This document shows, piece by piece, positions 17,131 to 26,184 of a stretch of 64,000 bases of DNA. The translations under genes and the position numbers were made by a program. Position 1 is the stretch's first letter, and every line of letters starts with the position of its first letter. The DNA comes from JAFGRU01 sp963665915 (GTDB lineage: Bacteria; Desulfobacterota; Desulfuromonadia; Desulfuromonadales; JAAYDE01), in NCBI GenBank assembly GCA_963665915.2, contig CAXXSG010000009.1, positions 14,092 through 78,091 of the forward strand. The letters are read 5' to 3'. The notes beneath the pieces were generated by a model. That model made no database searches. It was not told where the DNA came from and saw only the letters and a program-made list of their open reading frames with translations.

Positions 17131-18066
17131 TCAGCAGAGGGCTGTCCGCCACGCAAAGAAAACCAAGAAGGCCGCTGCTGCAGCCAGAAGGGCGTTGACG
17201 AGGCGTCCCGGACGTCCTTTGGTTTTTATCCAAAAGCCAGATCCGGCGCCGAAAATAACCCCAGCGGCAAAACCCCACAAGTGGGCGCTGACATCGACCC
17301 GATCCCCAGTGGCGCCAAGCATGGCGAGCAGGGCCAGGGCCGCAGCCAGAGGCAAAGGCCATTTTTTCATCAGGAAGGTTCGGTTGTGGACAAGGTTGAA
17401 AGTCGCCAGAAGACCGACAGCGCCGAACAGGGCAGTTGAGGCGCCGACGGCAAGGTGATCAGGTGGCTGCAGCCAGGCATTCCAAAAGTTGCCGACAACT
17501 CCCGTGAGAAGAATCAGGCTCCAGCCGAGCCCACTGCCCAGTACTTTGCAGACCATGACAACAAAGATGCTTCCGATGGCGATGTTGCTGAACAGGTGGA
17601 GAAGATCCGTATGCAGGGTCAGTGCAGTGACGGTGCGCCACCACTCTCCGGCAAGAATCTTTCCGGCATCAGCACAGCCGCGCTCCAACCAATCAACAGC
17701 GGACAGTCCCCAGGAGTCCAGATTCAAACGGGTCAAATTGTGGAAAACAGCGAGGAGACCTAGAATCGAAAGGGTTGTCAGGGTGTTGTCAGTCAATGGC
17801 ATCGGTTGCAGTATCGGAGGCCAGTTACGGTTTTCCTTTTCGTAGAGGGTGATTTCCTGGCTGGCCCTTTCTTGGAAGCCGAGGGGGATAAGAATCTGCC
17901 AACCCTCGCTGGATTGATGTACCTGGAAGGGAATATCTCGCGCCTCCAGCACCAGAACCCACTTTTTGAGGCGCCGGGTTGACAGAAACAAGGGCCAGTC
18001 GACGTGGTCGGCTTCCTCGACCAGAGGCCTCAGCAGCACAAGGTCACCTTCATCCTTGTTACTCAT
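17131..18066 (-). CDS. Rhomboid-family intramembrane serine protease
   Basis: The 311-residue protein has a cytoplasmic N-terminal region of about 85 residues followed by six or seven membrane segments with rhomboid features. These are GEWWRTVTALTLHTDLLHLFSN (split here as GEWWRTVTALTLHTD and LLHLFSN), the catalytic serine motif GAST (GxSx) near residue 208, and the catalytic histidine in SAHLWGFAAG. Rhomboids cleave membrane proteins inside the bilayer. The substrate is unknown. It stands alone between two repeat elements. Both catalytic residues are present, so activity is expected. Confidence 0.9.
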   Translation of the reverse strand: MSNKDEGDLVLLRPLVEEADHVDWPLFLSTRRLKKWVLVLEARDIPFQVHQSSEGWQILIPLGFQERASQEITLYEKENRNWPPILQPMPLTDNTLTTLSILGLLAVFHNLTRLNLDSWGLSAVDWLERGCADAGKILAGEWWRTVTALTLHTDLLHLFSNIAIGSIFVVMVCKVLGSGLGWSLILLTGVVGNFWNAWLQPPDHLAVGASTALFGAVGLLATFNLVHNRTFLMKKWPLPLAAALALLAMLGATGDRVDVSAHLWGFAAGVIFGAGSGFWIKTKGRPGRLVNALLAAAAAFLVFFAWRTALC

Positions 18067-18083
18067 AGCGAAAATTCCTGCTA

Positions 18084-18130
18084 ACCCGGTTTATTCATGA
18101 GGGTTCGTCACGAAACCGGCAAGTGCGTGT
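18084..18130. repeat. Family 2 repeat, left-end copy
   Basis: CCCGGTTTATTCATGA followed by TTCGTCACGAAACCGGCAAG matches the left part of the element at 25.99-26.17 kb. Only the left half is recognisable. The start of the rhomboid gene lies 18 bp to the left. Confidence 0.7.
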
Positions 18131-18156
18131 CAGATAAAGCTAAGCGCAGAGAAGCA

Positions 18157-18223
18157 AAGGGTGTCAGGTCTACACTTCTGACAAAATGAGCAAAATGTCA
18201 AAAGGGATTGACCCGACACCCTT
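18157..18223. repeat. Long inverted repeat beside a family 2 element
   Basis: AAGGGTGTCAGGTC (18157-18170) and GACCCGACACCCTT (18210-18223) form a 14-bp imperfect stem with a 39-base loop, followed on the plus strand by ATTTTTT. Stems of this GTCAGGTC type are often associated with REP-like or RAYT-mobilised sequences, but no transposase is nearby. It could also terminate transcription on the plus strand. Confidence 0.5.
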
Positions 18224-18289
18224 ATTTTTTCTTTTGGACCGAAAGGCTCTGGCCAAAATTTTCTCTACAAAACCATCCGCCTGCCCCAT

Positions 18290-19612
18290 TTACAACACAG
18301 CTTGCTCATTGCCGCCGGCCACGGAAGGTCGGAAATTCTCCAGCAGATTTTCGAAAGCCGCCCGATCCGACTCCCGAAAGGGACCGACCACTGCTGCCTT
18401 GAGGTTTTTCGGTACAAACAGGTTGGCCGCCGCTTCAAGCAGGGTTTCCGGAGATTCTGCAAGTACTTCGAGGCGTTCCTGGTCCAGGGTTTTGAAACAT
18501 CCCATCATCTCGCCCCAACCGTAGCGAGCGGCCATTTCATCGGTCTGGTCACGACTGAATTCCAGATCAAAAAGAAATCCTTTCACCACCCGTGAAAATT
18601 CTTCCTGACTGATCGGCTCCCGACAGATATCCTGCAGGACATCGAGCATTTCATGAGTGGTCCTGAGCAGCTTGTCGGGGGTCACCGCCAGATCGACGGA
18701 GAAACAGCCGCTTTCGGCAAACAGGGTCAGATTCCCTTCAACCCCGTAGACCAGCCCCTCCTTTTCCCGAAGACGCTGCATCAGGAACGACGCCATACCA
18801 CCGGCCAGAACCCGGCGTAAAATTTTCAAGGCGCAGAGTCGTGGATTGTTGCGTCCCTGCGCACGGAAAGCGATCTGAACTCCGACTTGGGAGTCGGGGT
18901 TGCGCACCCAGTCCACCCGGGGACTCTTGTCGGGAGTAACGAACGGGAGCGGACCGGAATGAGAAAAGGCGGCGTCCCTCCAGCTTCCAAAAGAGCTTTC
19001 AACTGCCGCAATGACCTCATCCCGGCGCACTCTTCCAGCAACAACAATCACGGTATTGCGCGGGGAAAAATAACTGGCATGATGCTTTTTCAAATCTTCA
19101 CAGGAAATCCGCAGGATGGACTCCCGGGTGCCGATGGTTGACTGGCTCAGGGGGTGACCGGGCCACAAAAGTCCGGCGGTAAGATGATCAAGACAGATAT
19201 TCTCACCTTCCTCGTTGTAGTCCTCCAGTGCCTCCTCGAGAATAATTTTCCGTTCGATCTCCAATTCGTTGAAAAGTGGGCGCCGAAGGAGTGAGGCGAA
19301 CAGGCCTGTGGCTTCAGCCAGGTGCTCGGGGTGAAAGCGGGAAAAAAAACAGGTCGCCTCTGCGTCAACGGAAGCATTGACAGCGCCGCCGATCGTTTCA
19401 AATGCTTTTTCAAGCTTCAGCCCTGAATCAAATTCCGTGGTACCGCGAAAAAGCACATGTTCCAGAAAATGGGAAATACCAGCTTTCTCCACGCATTCGT
19501 AGCGGCTTCCCACACCCACATAGCAGACCATCTCGGCACTGTGGAGATGAGGCATCTCAACGCTGATCACCCGCAATCCATTAGCAAGAACATTTTTTAC
19601 ATATTTAATCAT
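18290..19612 (-). CDS. M16-family zinc peptidase
   Basis: The 440-residue protein has the inverted zinc motif HxxEH in AGISHFLEHVLFRGT (near residue 47), with a second glutamate expected about 75 residues on, in the KIILEEALEDYNEEG region. Two M16 halves are visible: an N-terminal active domain and a C-terminal inactive domain around VYGVEGNLTLFAESGCF. The family includes processing peptidases and PqqL-type enzymes. In bacteria of this kind the gene often accompanies pnp/rpsO or dut, which are not here. There is no signal peptide, so it is likely cytoplasmic. Confidence 0.9.
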   Translation of the reverse strand: MIKYVKNVLANGLRVISVEMPHLHSAEMVCYVGVGSRYECVEKAGISHFLEHVLFRGTTEFDSGLKLEKAFETIGGAVNASVDAEATCFFSRFHPEHLAEATGLFASLLRRPLFNELEIERKIILEEALEDYNEEGENICLDHLTAGLLWPGHPLSQSTIGTRESILRISCEDLKKHHASYFSPRNTVIVVAGRVRRDEVIAAVESSFGSWRDAAFSHSGPLPFVTPDKSPRVDWVRNPDSQVGVQIAFRAQGRNNPRLCALKILRRVLAGGMASFLMQRLREKEGLVYGVEGNLTLFAESGCFSVDLAVTPDKLLRTTHEMLDVLQDICREPISQEEFSRVVKGFLFDLEFSRDQTDEMAARYGWGEMMGCFKTLDQERLEVLAESPETLLEAAANLFVPKNLKAAVVGPFRESDRAAFENLLENFRPSVAGGNEQAVL

Positions 19613-19646
19613 CGTGACTTTCCGAATCAGCCCTCAAAAAATTGCC

Positions 19647-20423
19647 CTAATCATCCGGGTTAAATGGACTCTGGGGCCAACCTCCCTGCCCGGAAGGGGG
19701 TGCGGTGGGAACCTGACCGTTCTCATCCCCGTGATGACCGCCCTTAGGCCAGGCATGGACAACATCCCTTCCACCTTTTATTTTAGCCCGCTGCCCCAAG
19801 TAGCGAAGAAAGAAAACATACAAGGTGAACAGGGCAATCATCGATAGCATCAAACCTCCGGGAAGATTTCCAAAACTGGCTTGGTCCTGGTATTGTCTCC
19901 AGTTCTCGGCTACCTGCGGGTGCAAGCCGATTTTCATCAACCAACTGGCGATCAGGATCAGAAACAAGAAGAGGTAGTAAGCCCGCACTCTTAGAGCCAT
20001 GGCCTCCAGCAAGGAAATCTTGTATTCCGGGTGAAGAATATCCTGGGCCAGTTGCTCCCGCCAGGCGGCCTGTGGCCCGGTGTCCAGACGACCATGCAGA
20101 ATACTGAAAACAAAATTCTGATGGAGAAGTTTCACCCGGTACTCGTAGGCGTCATAAAAACGGTAGCGCCGGGCTTCCACATATAGAAGGATGTGGGTCA
20201 TTGCCAGAGCGAAGATGAAAAATCCGTGAGTCAACTCCGTATTGGAAAAACTGAACCCGAGAAATGCCGCCGTTGAACCGACAGCCCAGTTGGTGGTGAC
20301 ATCGATTCGTCCCCGCCAGGTCAGGCTGCGAACAACCTCCGCCCGATAATAGTGAGCCATGGCTGTGATCGTTTCCGAACTGGTCAGCTTCTGTTGCTCA
20401 TTTATTTCTTCAGTTTTGGTCAT
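19647..20423 (-). CDS. DUF2270-family membrane protein
   Basis: The 258-residue protein resembles DUF2270. It has MAHYYRAEVVRSLTWRGRID, then TTNWAVGSTAAFLGFSF, a membrane pair around FFIFALAMTHILLYVEARRYR, a cytoplasmic stretch, and two more membrane segments. It ends with a proline/glycine-rich hydrophilic tail. Function is unknown. It lies 34 bp upstream of the M16 peptidase on the same strand and may be co-transcribed with it. Confidence 0.75.
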   Translation of the reverse strand: MTKTEEINEQQKLTSSETITAMAHYYRAEVVRSLTWRGRIDVTTNWAVGSTAAFLGFSFSNTELTHGFFIFALAMTHILLYVEARRYRFYDAYEYRVKLLHQNFVFSILHGRLDTGPQAAWREQLAQDILHPEYKISLLEAMALRVRAYYLFLFLILIASWLMKIGLHPQVAENWRQYQDQASFGNLPGGLMLSMIALFTLYVFFLRYLGQRAKIKGGRDVVHAWPKGGHHGDENGQVPTAPPSGQGGWPQSPFNPDD

Positions 20424-20504
20424 AACCCGCCTGTCTGAAAATGATGGATCGTTTTAGGTCTTCCCAAGACTGGATGCCTGTCCACCCGGTAAAACCGCAG
20501 ATAT

Positions 20505-21482
20505 TCAGCCCTCCCTGAGCCAGGAAGCCGCCTCCAGGGCATGGTAGCTGATGATGAGATCGGCCCCCGCCCGTTTGATGCCGGTCAGGTTCTCCAGAAC
20601 GACCCTTCTTTCGTCAATCCAGCCATTGGCCGCGGCAGCCTTGACCATGGAATACTCGCCGGAAACATTGTAAGCGACGAGTGGGAGGTGAAAATTCTCG
20701 CGCAGATCGCTGATGACATCCAGATAAGCCAGGGCCGGCTTGACCATCAGGAAATCAGCCCCCTCCTCCACATCGAGAGCGGCCTCCCGCAAGGCTTCCC
20801 GCCGGTTGGCCGGGTCCATCTGGTAGCTGCGTCGGTCGCCGAACTGGGGAGCGGACTCAGCTGCCTCCCTGAAGGGGCCATAGTATGCACTGGCATACTT
20901 AACAGCATAACTCATGATGGCGGCGTTGTTAAATCCGTTCTCAGCCAGGTCGTTGCGGATAGCACCTACCCGTCCGTCCATCATGTCGCTCGGAGCGACA
21001 ATGTCGGCACCGGCGCGAACGTGGGAAAGAGCCGTGGCGGAGAGCCGCTCCAGAGTCGCATCGTTGTCCACCTCGCCATTGCGGATAACGCCGCAATGGC
21101 CGTGGTCTGTATATCCGCAGAGACAGACATCGGTGATAACCACCAGCTCCTGCAGATCGTTTTTCAGCGCACGGATGGATTGCTGGACGATCCCGGCATC
21201 ATTCCAGGCCTGCTCCCCTTCCGCATCCTTACGATCGGGGACACCGAAAAGAAGGACCGCGGGAATTCCGGCGGCAAGAGCTCTTGCCGCCTCTTCCATC
21301 AGAAAATCCACGGACAAATGACATATCCCCGGCATGGAAGGAATCTCCTTCCGCAGGTTTTCTCCCGGGACGACAAAAAGCGGATAGATCAGGTTCTCCA
21401 CCCCCACTTTGGTTTCCCTCACCATTTTTCGCAGATTTTCGGTACGGCGCAGGCGGCGGTTGCGATATTCGGGGAAAAACAT
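20505..21482 (-). CDS. hemB: Delta-aminolevulinic acid dehydratase (porphobilinogen synthase)
   Basis: HemB condenses two 5-aminolevulinate molecules to porphobilinogen in heme, siroheme and cobalamin synthesis. The product contains the cysteine zinc site DVCLCGYTDHGHCG and the catalytic lysine region DFLMVKPALAYLD, with GEYSM following. I choose the ATG at 21482 (MFFPEYRNRRLRRT), because GGAGGAG sits seven bases upstream. A longer frame from a TTG would start inside that ribosome-binding site. It follows cobA-hemD by 15 bp in the same operon. Confidence 0.96.
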   Translation of the reverse strand: MFFPEYRNRRLRRTENLRKMVRETKVGVENLIYPLFVVPGENLRKEIPSMPGICHLSVDFLMEEAARALAAGIPAVLLFGVPDRKDAEGEQAWNDAGIVQQSIRALKNDLQELVVITDVCLCGYTDHGHCGVIRNGEVDNDATLERLSATALSHVRAGADIVAPSDMMDGRVGAIRNDLAENGFNNAAIMSYAVKYASAYYGPFREAAESAPQFGDRRSYQMDPANRREALREAALDVEEGADFLMVKPALAYLDVISDLRENFHLPLVAYNVSGEYSMVKAAAANGWIDERRVVLENLTGIKRAGADLIISYHALEAASWLREG

Positions 21483-21497
21483 GCTGTTCTCCTCCAA

Positions 21498-23033
21498 TCA
21501 AGGGATACTATCATTAGCAAAATAATTCTTCAGGGCTTCCACAAGCCCCTCGATGGTCGACACCGGAGCTTCGAAGGCCACTTCCAGACCGGCCCGCCGG
21601 ACCTCCGCCGTGGTCAAAGGGCCCATGGAAACCAAAGCCACCCCTTCCAGCCGGTCAAGCAAATCCTTCCCGGCCAGGTCGAGAAAAAACTCCACCGAGG
21701 ATGATGAGGTGAAAGTCACCGCGTCCAGCTTTCCGTTGTTGAGAAAATCGGCGATTTTCTCCCGGCTTTCCTCCACCCTGACCGTCCGATAAGCGACGGG
21801 AGCAACCACCTCAGCCCCCGCGGCGGACAGTTCCCTTTTAATCAGATCCCTGGCCTTGTCGCTGCGGGGATAAAGGATGCGTTTGCCTGCCAGATCCCGG
21901 CTTTCCAGAAGCTCAACCACCCCCTCTGCACGGTACTCCTTGGCACAGAGATCGGCGAAGAGGCCATACTTTTGAAGAGATTCCGCGGTCTTCGGACCGA
22001 CCGCCACCAGAGTCACCCCCTGCAACCGGCGGGCATCAAAACCGGCGGCCCGCACTTTCCTCCAGACCGCTTCCACCGCATTGACCGAGGTCAGGACAAG
22101 GTAGTCAAAATCGGGAAGGGCGGCAACCGCGGTTTCAATCTCCGTCTCATTCTCCGGCGCCAGGATGTCAAAAACCGGGCAGACATGGGCCTCCGCCCCC
22201 TGTTCCTCAAGGAGACTGACCAGCTCCCCCGCCTGGTGCGAGGAGCGGGTCACCAGGATTCTCCTTCCCGCCAGGGGCCGGTTTTCAAACCAGCGTAATT
22301 CCTTGCGCAGATTGACCACATCGCCGACCAGAATGACCGCCGGCGGGGACATCCCGTTCTTTTCAACCTCCTCAACCACACTCCCCAGAGTGGCCACCAG
22401 GGTTTGCTGACGGGGCGTCGTCGCCCAGCTTATCACCGCCACCGGGGTCTGCGGCGAACGTCCGTGAGCTATCAGCTCCCGAGCGATAAGGGGAAGATTG
22501 CCCATGCCCATGTAAAATGCCAGCGTTCCCACCGCCTGGGCCAGCTTCTCCCAGTCAAGAGAAGCCATTTTCTTGTTGGGATCGAGATGGCCGGTGACCA
22601 GCCCGATGCTCGTCGTGTAGTCCCTGTGCGTTACCGGAATCCCCGCGTACGCACCGGCTGCGAAGGCAGCCGTTACACCCGGCACCACCTCAAAAGGGAT
22701 ACCCCGCTGGGCGAGATACTGCGCTTCCTCCCCCCCTCTTCCAAAAACAAACGGGTCACCGCCTTTGAGACGAACCACCCGTTTACCCTCACGGGCCTTA
22801 CACGCCAACAGGGCATTGATCTCTTCCTGGGGTGTGGTATGACAGCCACGGGTTTTGCCGACAAAAATCTTTTCCGCCTGTGGCGGCGCTTCCTCCAGAA
22901 ATAGTGGATTAGCTAGAAAATCGTAGACCACAACTTCCGCACGGCGCAGATATTTCAGGCCTTTGGCGGTAATCAGCCCAGGATCGCCGGGACCGGCGCC
23001 GACAAGAAAAACGATTCCTAGTTCAAAATGCAC
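21498..23033 (-). CDS. cobA-hemD: Uroporphyrinogen-III C-methyltransferase / uroporphyrinogen-III synthase fusion
   Basis: Residues about 8-245 form a SUMT/CobA methyltransferase: FLVGAGPGDPGLITAKG, VRLKGGDPFVFGRGGEE, GVTAAFAAGAYAGIPVTHR. This domain makes precorrin-2 from uroporphyrinogen III. Residues about 255-505 form a HemD uroporphyrinogen-III synthase (RRILVTRSSHQAGEL, VTFTSSSSVEFF). The fusion is common in delta-proteobacteria and clostridia. The start is a GTG at 23033 with GAGGAG upstream. In this operon the product would feed siroheme and corrinoid branches together with SirC. Confidence 0.95.
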   Translation of the reverse strand: MHFELGIVFLVGAGPGDPGLITAKGLKYLRRAEVVVYDFLANPLFLEEAPPQAEKIFVGKTRGCHTTPQEEINALLACKAREGKRVVRLKGGDPFVFGRGGEEAQYLAQRGIPFEVVPGVTAAFAAGAYAGIPVTHRDYTTSIGLVTGHLDPNKKMASLDWEKLAQAVGTLAFYMGMGNLPLIARELIAHGRSPQTPVAVISWATTPRQQTLVATLGSVVEEVEKNGMSPPAVILVGDVVNLRKELRWFENRPLAGRRILVTRSSHQAGELVSLLEEQGAEAHVCPVFDILAPENETEIETAVAALPDFDYLVLTSVNAVEAVWRKVRAAGFDARRLQGVTLVAVGPKTAESLQKYGLFADLCAKEYRAEGVVELLESRDLAGKRILYPRSDKARDLIKRELSAAGAEVVAPVAYRTVRVEESREKIADFLNNGKLDAVTFTSSSSVEFFLDLAGKDLLDRLEGVALVSMGPLTTAEVRRAGLEVAFEAPVSTIEGLVEALKNYFANDSIP

Positions 23034-23149
23034 GGTCGTGTCTCCTCGACAGCGGCAGAACCGAATATAATCCGGCCGAAATATTTTGAGCTTTGCCGTT
23101 TGCTTCTGATCTGACGCGCCAAACCGACATCCACCTCAAAATATGTTTG

Positions 23150-24466
23150 TCATTTATCATCGTCAATCTCATCCGGGACAATCGATCCGTTTTCCTCTCC
23201 AAGCGCTTCCAAAGCGAACAGATAGCGCAAGGCCTCGGCATAATAATGTCCTCCGCGCTGATCCTGAGAGGCCTTAAGAGCCTTAATGGGCTGATGAAGA
23301 AGCTTTTTGACCATGGCCGCGGTCATCGCCTCAATGGCTTCTTTATTGTCCGACCCTGGGTTCGGAAGAGAAGAGTACATTTTCCCAACTTCCCTCCGGC
23401 AAATCCCCTCCATTTTTTTGCGCAGGGATGCAATGGTCGGGACGATCTCCAGGTTGCGAAGCCATTTGAGAAATTTGCGCACCTCCACATCGATAATCGC
23501 TTCCGCTTTGTCCGCCTCTTTGCGGCGGCCCTGAAGATTGCTGGAAATGATCCCCTGAAGATCATCCACGTCGTAAAGATAGACATCGGGGATATTGCCG
23601 ACCTCCGGGTCCACATCACGGGGAACGGCGATATCGATCAGGAAAAGCGGGCGCCCTTTTCTTTGCTGAATGACCTTTTCCACATCCCGAGGACGGATAA
23701 TATAGTGAGGGGCCGCGGTAGAAGAAAGAACGATATCCACCAGAGCGAGCTGTTCCGGAAGCTTTTCAAGGGGGACCGCCAAACCCTGAAATTTTTCCGC
23801 CAGCTTTGCAGCATGCTCCAGGGTTCTGTTGATTAACGCTATCGACTCGACCCCGCTGTTCAAAAACTGGCCGGCAGCCAACTCGCCGATTTTTCCCGAC
23901 CCGATGAGAAGGATTTTTTTATTTTCCAAACCGCCGAATATCCGCTGAACCATCTCCACGGCAGCAAAAGGGATGGAAACCGCTTTGTTTGAAATCCGGG
24001 TTTCGCTTCTCACCCGCTTGGCTACTGAAAATGTCCGGTGCAACAGCCGGTTCAGAACCAGGGTGTTGGTCTTGGCCAGGCAGGCCTGCGAATAGGCGGT
24101 CTTCACCTGACCGAGGATCTGGGGTTCCCCCACCACCATGGAATCAAGGCTCGCTGCGACCCGGAACAGGTGGCGGACCGCATTCTGCCCGCTATAGGTA
24201 TAAAAGTAAGGGGTGATATCCTCCACCGCAACGGCATGAAAGTCTGCCACAAACTTTTTGATCTGAGCCGTGCCGTCTTCTATCTCACTCGTGGTGGCAT
24301 AGAGCTCGACCCGGTTGCAGGTGGAAAGAATTAGGCATTCCTGAACACCCGGAAACGCAGCTAATCCGGTCAGGGCCTTCTGCATCCGGGAAGGGAGAAA
24401 AGCAACCTTTTCTCGAATCTCAACAGGTGTGGTGCGATAGTTCAATCCGACAACAACTATATTCAT
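23150..24466 (-). CDS. hemA: Glutamyl-tRNA reductase
   Basis: HemA reduces glutamyl-tRNA to glutamate-1-semialdehyde, the entry to tetrapyrroles by the C5 route. The 438-residue protein has the catalytic cysteine in LILSTCNRVELYA (near residue 50), SLDSMVVGEPQILGQVK, an NADPH-binding domain with LLIGSGKIGELAA, and FLIDIAVPRDVDPEV. Length is normal. A 116-bp gap separates it from cobA-hemD, and no hemC is found there. Confidence 0.96.
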   Translation of the reverse strand: MNIVVVGLNYRTTPVEIREKVAFLPSRMQKALTGLAAFPGVQECLILSTCNRVELYATTSEIEDGTAQIKKFVADFHAVAVEDITPYFYTYSGQNAVRHLFRVAASLDSMVVGEPQILGQVKTAYSQACLAKTNTLVLNRLLHRTFSVAKRVRSETRISNKAVSIPFAAVEMVQRIFGGLENKKILLIGSGKIGELAAGQFLNSGVESIALINRTLEHAAKLAEKFQGLAVPLEKLPEQLALVDIVLSSTAAPHYIIRPRDVEKVIQQRKGRPLFLIDIAVPRDVDPEVGNIPDVYLYDVDDLQGIISSNLQGRRKEADKAEAIIDVEVRKFLKWLRNLEIVPTIASLRKKMEGICRREVGKMYSSLPNPGSDNKEAIEAMTAAMVKKLLHQPIKALKASQDQRGGHYYAEALRYLFALEALGEENGSIVPDEIDDDK

Positions 24467-24551
24467 AAGCGGTTCATCACAGGTTCAGGCAAAATGCCAT
24501 TCCTCAAATCGGACAGCCAATACAAATTGTTACATTCCACAAAAAAAAGGT

Positions 24552-25217
24552 TCACCTATTTGCTCTGGTGATGGAGACCCCGAGATCTTCAAGCGCATAT
24601 CCAGGCCCCATAATCTCTTTCAGGGCGGAATTAATTTCCCGGGCATCGGTATACTTTATCAGGTTGGGGAGACCTTTTTCCAGAAGCCTGGAAAAAATTT
24701 CATCCGCAGCCGGTGATTTACGCCCATGGGCAATCATTTCTTGTCGAATGGCGGCTGCAATTTCAAGGAAAACGCTCCATTCCTCCCCCACAGCCGCCGC
24801 CAGAAATTCCTTGACCAGAACCGCGAAGGCCGGACTTTTGCCGTTGGTGGATACAGCTACGGTCAGATCCCCTCTACTGAATCGAGCCGGCAGAGAAAAA
24901 TCCCCCTCTTCCGGGGCATCCGCCACGTTTACAAGAACAGCTGTCCGCCGTGCCTCCTCGGCCACGGCCACGTTGACGGCGCGATCATCCGTAGCGGCAA
25001 AAGCGAGAAAAGCTCCACACAAATCTCCGATGCGGTATTCACGCTGAAGAATTTCAACCCCCGACAGGTTTGTCCCCTCGGGAAGAGGCTGCGGCTCAAC
25101 AAGTCGTACTCGAGCCCCGGCCTTGAAAAGCCCTTGTGCTTTCCGCCGGCCGACGGGACCTCCCCCGATCACAACACAGAGCCGGTCTCGAATATCTAAA
25201 AAAACAGGGTATTCCAT
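24552..25217 (-). CDS. Precorrin-2 dehydrogenase / sirohydrochlorin ferrochelatase-like protein
   Basis: The 221-residue protein matches the Met8/SirC/CysG-N family, which oxidises precorrin-2 to sirohydrochlorin with NAD. It has the NAD fold CVVIGGGPVGRRKAQGLFKAGA, split as CVVIGGGPVGRRKA and GLFKAGA, then AATDDRAVNVAVAEEAR and the family hallmark FSLPARFSRGDLTVAVSTNG (20 residues). It is the first gene of the operon, ahead of hemA. I see no convincing promoter by eye. Confidence 0.92.
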   Translation of the reverse strand: MEYPVFLDIRDRLCVVIGGGPVGRRKAQGLFKAGARVRLVEPQPLPEGTNLSGVEILQREYRIGDLCGAFLAFAATDDRAVNVAVAEEARRTAVLVNVADAPEEGDFSLPARFSRGDLTVAVSTNGKSPAFAVLVKEFLAAAVGEEWSVFLEIAAAIRQEMIAHGRKSPAADEIFSRLLEKGLPNLIKYTDAREINSALKEIMGPGYALEDLGVSITRANR

Positions 25218-25578
25218 TTCTAAAAGAACGCAAAAACTCCTTATGCAGAAGATTCCTAACTCGGTATAATCCAGATTAACTGTAAAATGATATGTTGCCT
25301 GCTCACAGGTGTCAAGGAAGAGCTCTAGTATCCGGTTTGGGAACTAATTCTGAGACATTTTGGTTGCCTTCCAATACACCCCGAAGAGGCCCTGCGAAAG
25401 TGAAACCATGAAGCTGGAACACCCGTTGCATTTAAAAAAACAGAATCGGTGAATTGTATTTACCACGCAAGGCACCAAGAATTTCAGGCAATTAACCCCT
25501 TGCTTTTTTCACCTACTCAATTATATTGTCTTTAATATGTATCGAAACACGATTTAATATCAAAGGAGACACAAAACA
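25218..25578. other. Intergenic region between divergent sirC-type gene and trxA
   Basis: No reading frame of interest is visible. The right end holds AAAGGAGAC, the trxA ribosome-binding site. An AT-rich stretch around 25515-25545 may contain the trxA promoter, but boxes are not clear enough to name. Confidence 0.4.
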
Positions 25579-25908
25579 ATGGCGAGTGACAATATTTTTA
25601 ATTTTACGGATGACAATTTCCAGAGCGACGTCCTGGAATCTTCTGTTCCCGTTCTGGTCGATTTCTGGGCCTCCTGGTGCGGCCCCTGCAAAGCCATAGC
25701 TCCCATCATCGAAGAAATTGCCGCCGAATATCAGGGGAAAATCAAGGTCGGCAAAGTCAATGTGGATGAAAACCCCGCCACGCCATCCAATTACGGTGTT
25801 CGCGGCATACCGACTCTGATTCTTTTCAAAGACGGTCAAATACTCGATCAGTTCGTTGGTGCTCTCCCGAAAAGTCAGCTCCAGAGCCTGGTTGAAAAAG
25901 CTCTTTAG
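25579..25908 (+). CDS. trxA: Thioredoxin
   Basis: Thioredoxin is the general cytoplasmic dithiol reductant. The 109-residue protein has the active site WASWCGPCKA, the cis-proline loop RGIPTLILF, and the usual fold length. No signal peptide is present. A strong Shine-Dalgarno (AAAGGAG) precedes the ATG and a terminator follows immediately, so the gene is monocistronic. Confidence 0.97.
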   Translation: MASDNIFNFTDDNFQSDVLESSVPVLVDFWASWCGPCKAIAPIIEEIAAEYQGKIKVGKVNVDENPATPSNYGVRGIPTLILFKDGQILDQFVGALPKSQLQSLVEKAL

Positions 25909-25928
25909 ATCGGTTGCACATAAAAAAT

Positions 25929-25960
25929 AAAAAACCCGGCTTCCCAGCCGGGTTTTTTAT
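25929..25960. terminator. Terminator of trxA, bidirectional
   Basis: The stem CCCGGC / GGCTTC-facing GCCGGG (25935-25940 with 25947-25952) is extended by flanking A's and T's to about 12 bp, loop TTCCCA, with a T run on the right and an A run on the left. Confidence 0.92.
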
Positions 25961-25988
25961 TTTCTTCCCAGATTCTTTTTTCTTAATA

Positions 25989-26167
25989 AACCAGGTTTAT
26001 TCATGAGGCTTTGTCGCGAAACCGGCAAGTGTGCGGGGGGATCAGGCCAAGCACAGTGACGTGCGATACAGGCTTACTTGCAGGACGTCGAAGAGCAAGG
26101 AGCGAGCACGGCCTGAGATGGCGTGCAATTGACGGTTACAGCAAAAAATTTCATGAGTAATCCGGGT
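25989..26167. repeat. Family 2 repeat, most complete copy
   Basis: About 180 bp with inverted ends: GGTTTATTCATGA on the left and TTCATGAGTAATCCGGG on the right. The left interior has TCGCGAAACCGGCAAGTG, shared with the 18.1 and 28.0 kb copies. The right interior has GCGTGCAATTGACGGTTACAG, matching the right half at 43.8 kb. No coding capacity. Confidence 0.75.
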
Positions 26168-26184
26168 TGAACAAAGGTCCGGTG

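Noticed and set aside
23034..23149. Possible remnant of hemC between hemA and cobA-hemD
   Set aside because: Translated in three frames I find no porphobilinogen deaminase motif; the 37-codon frame there is not recognisable.
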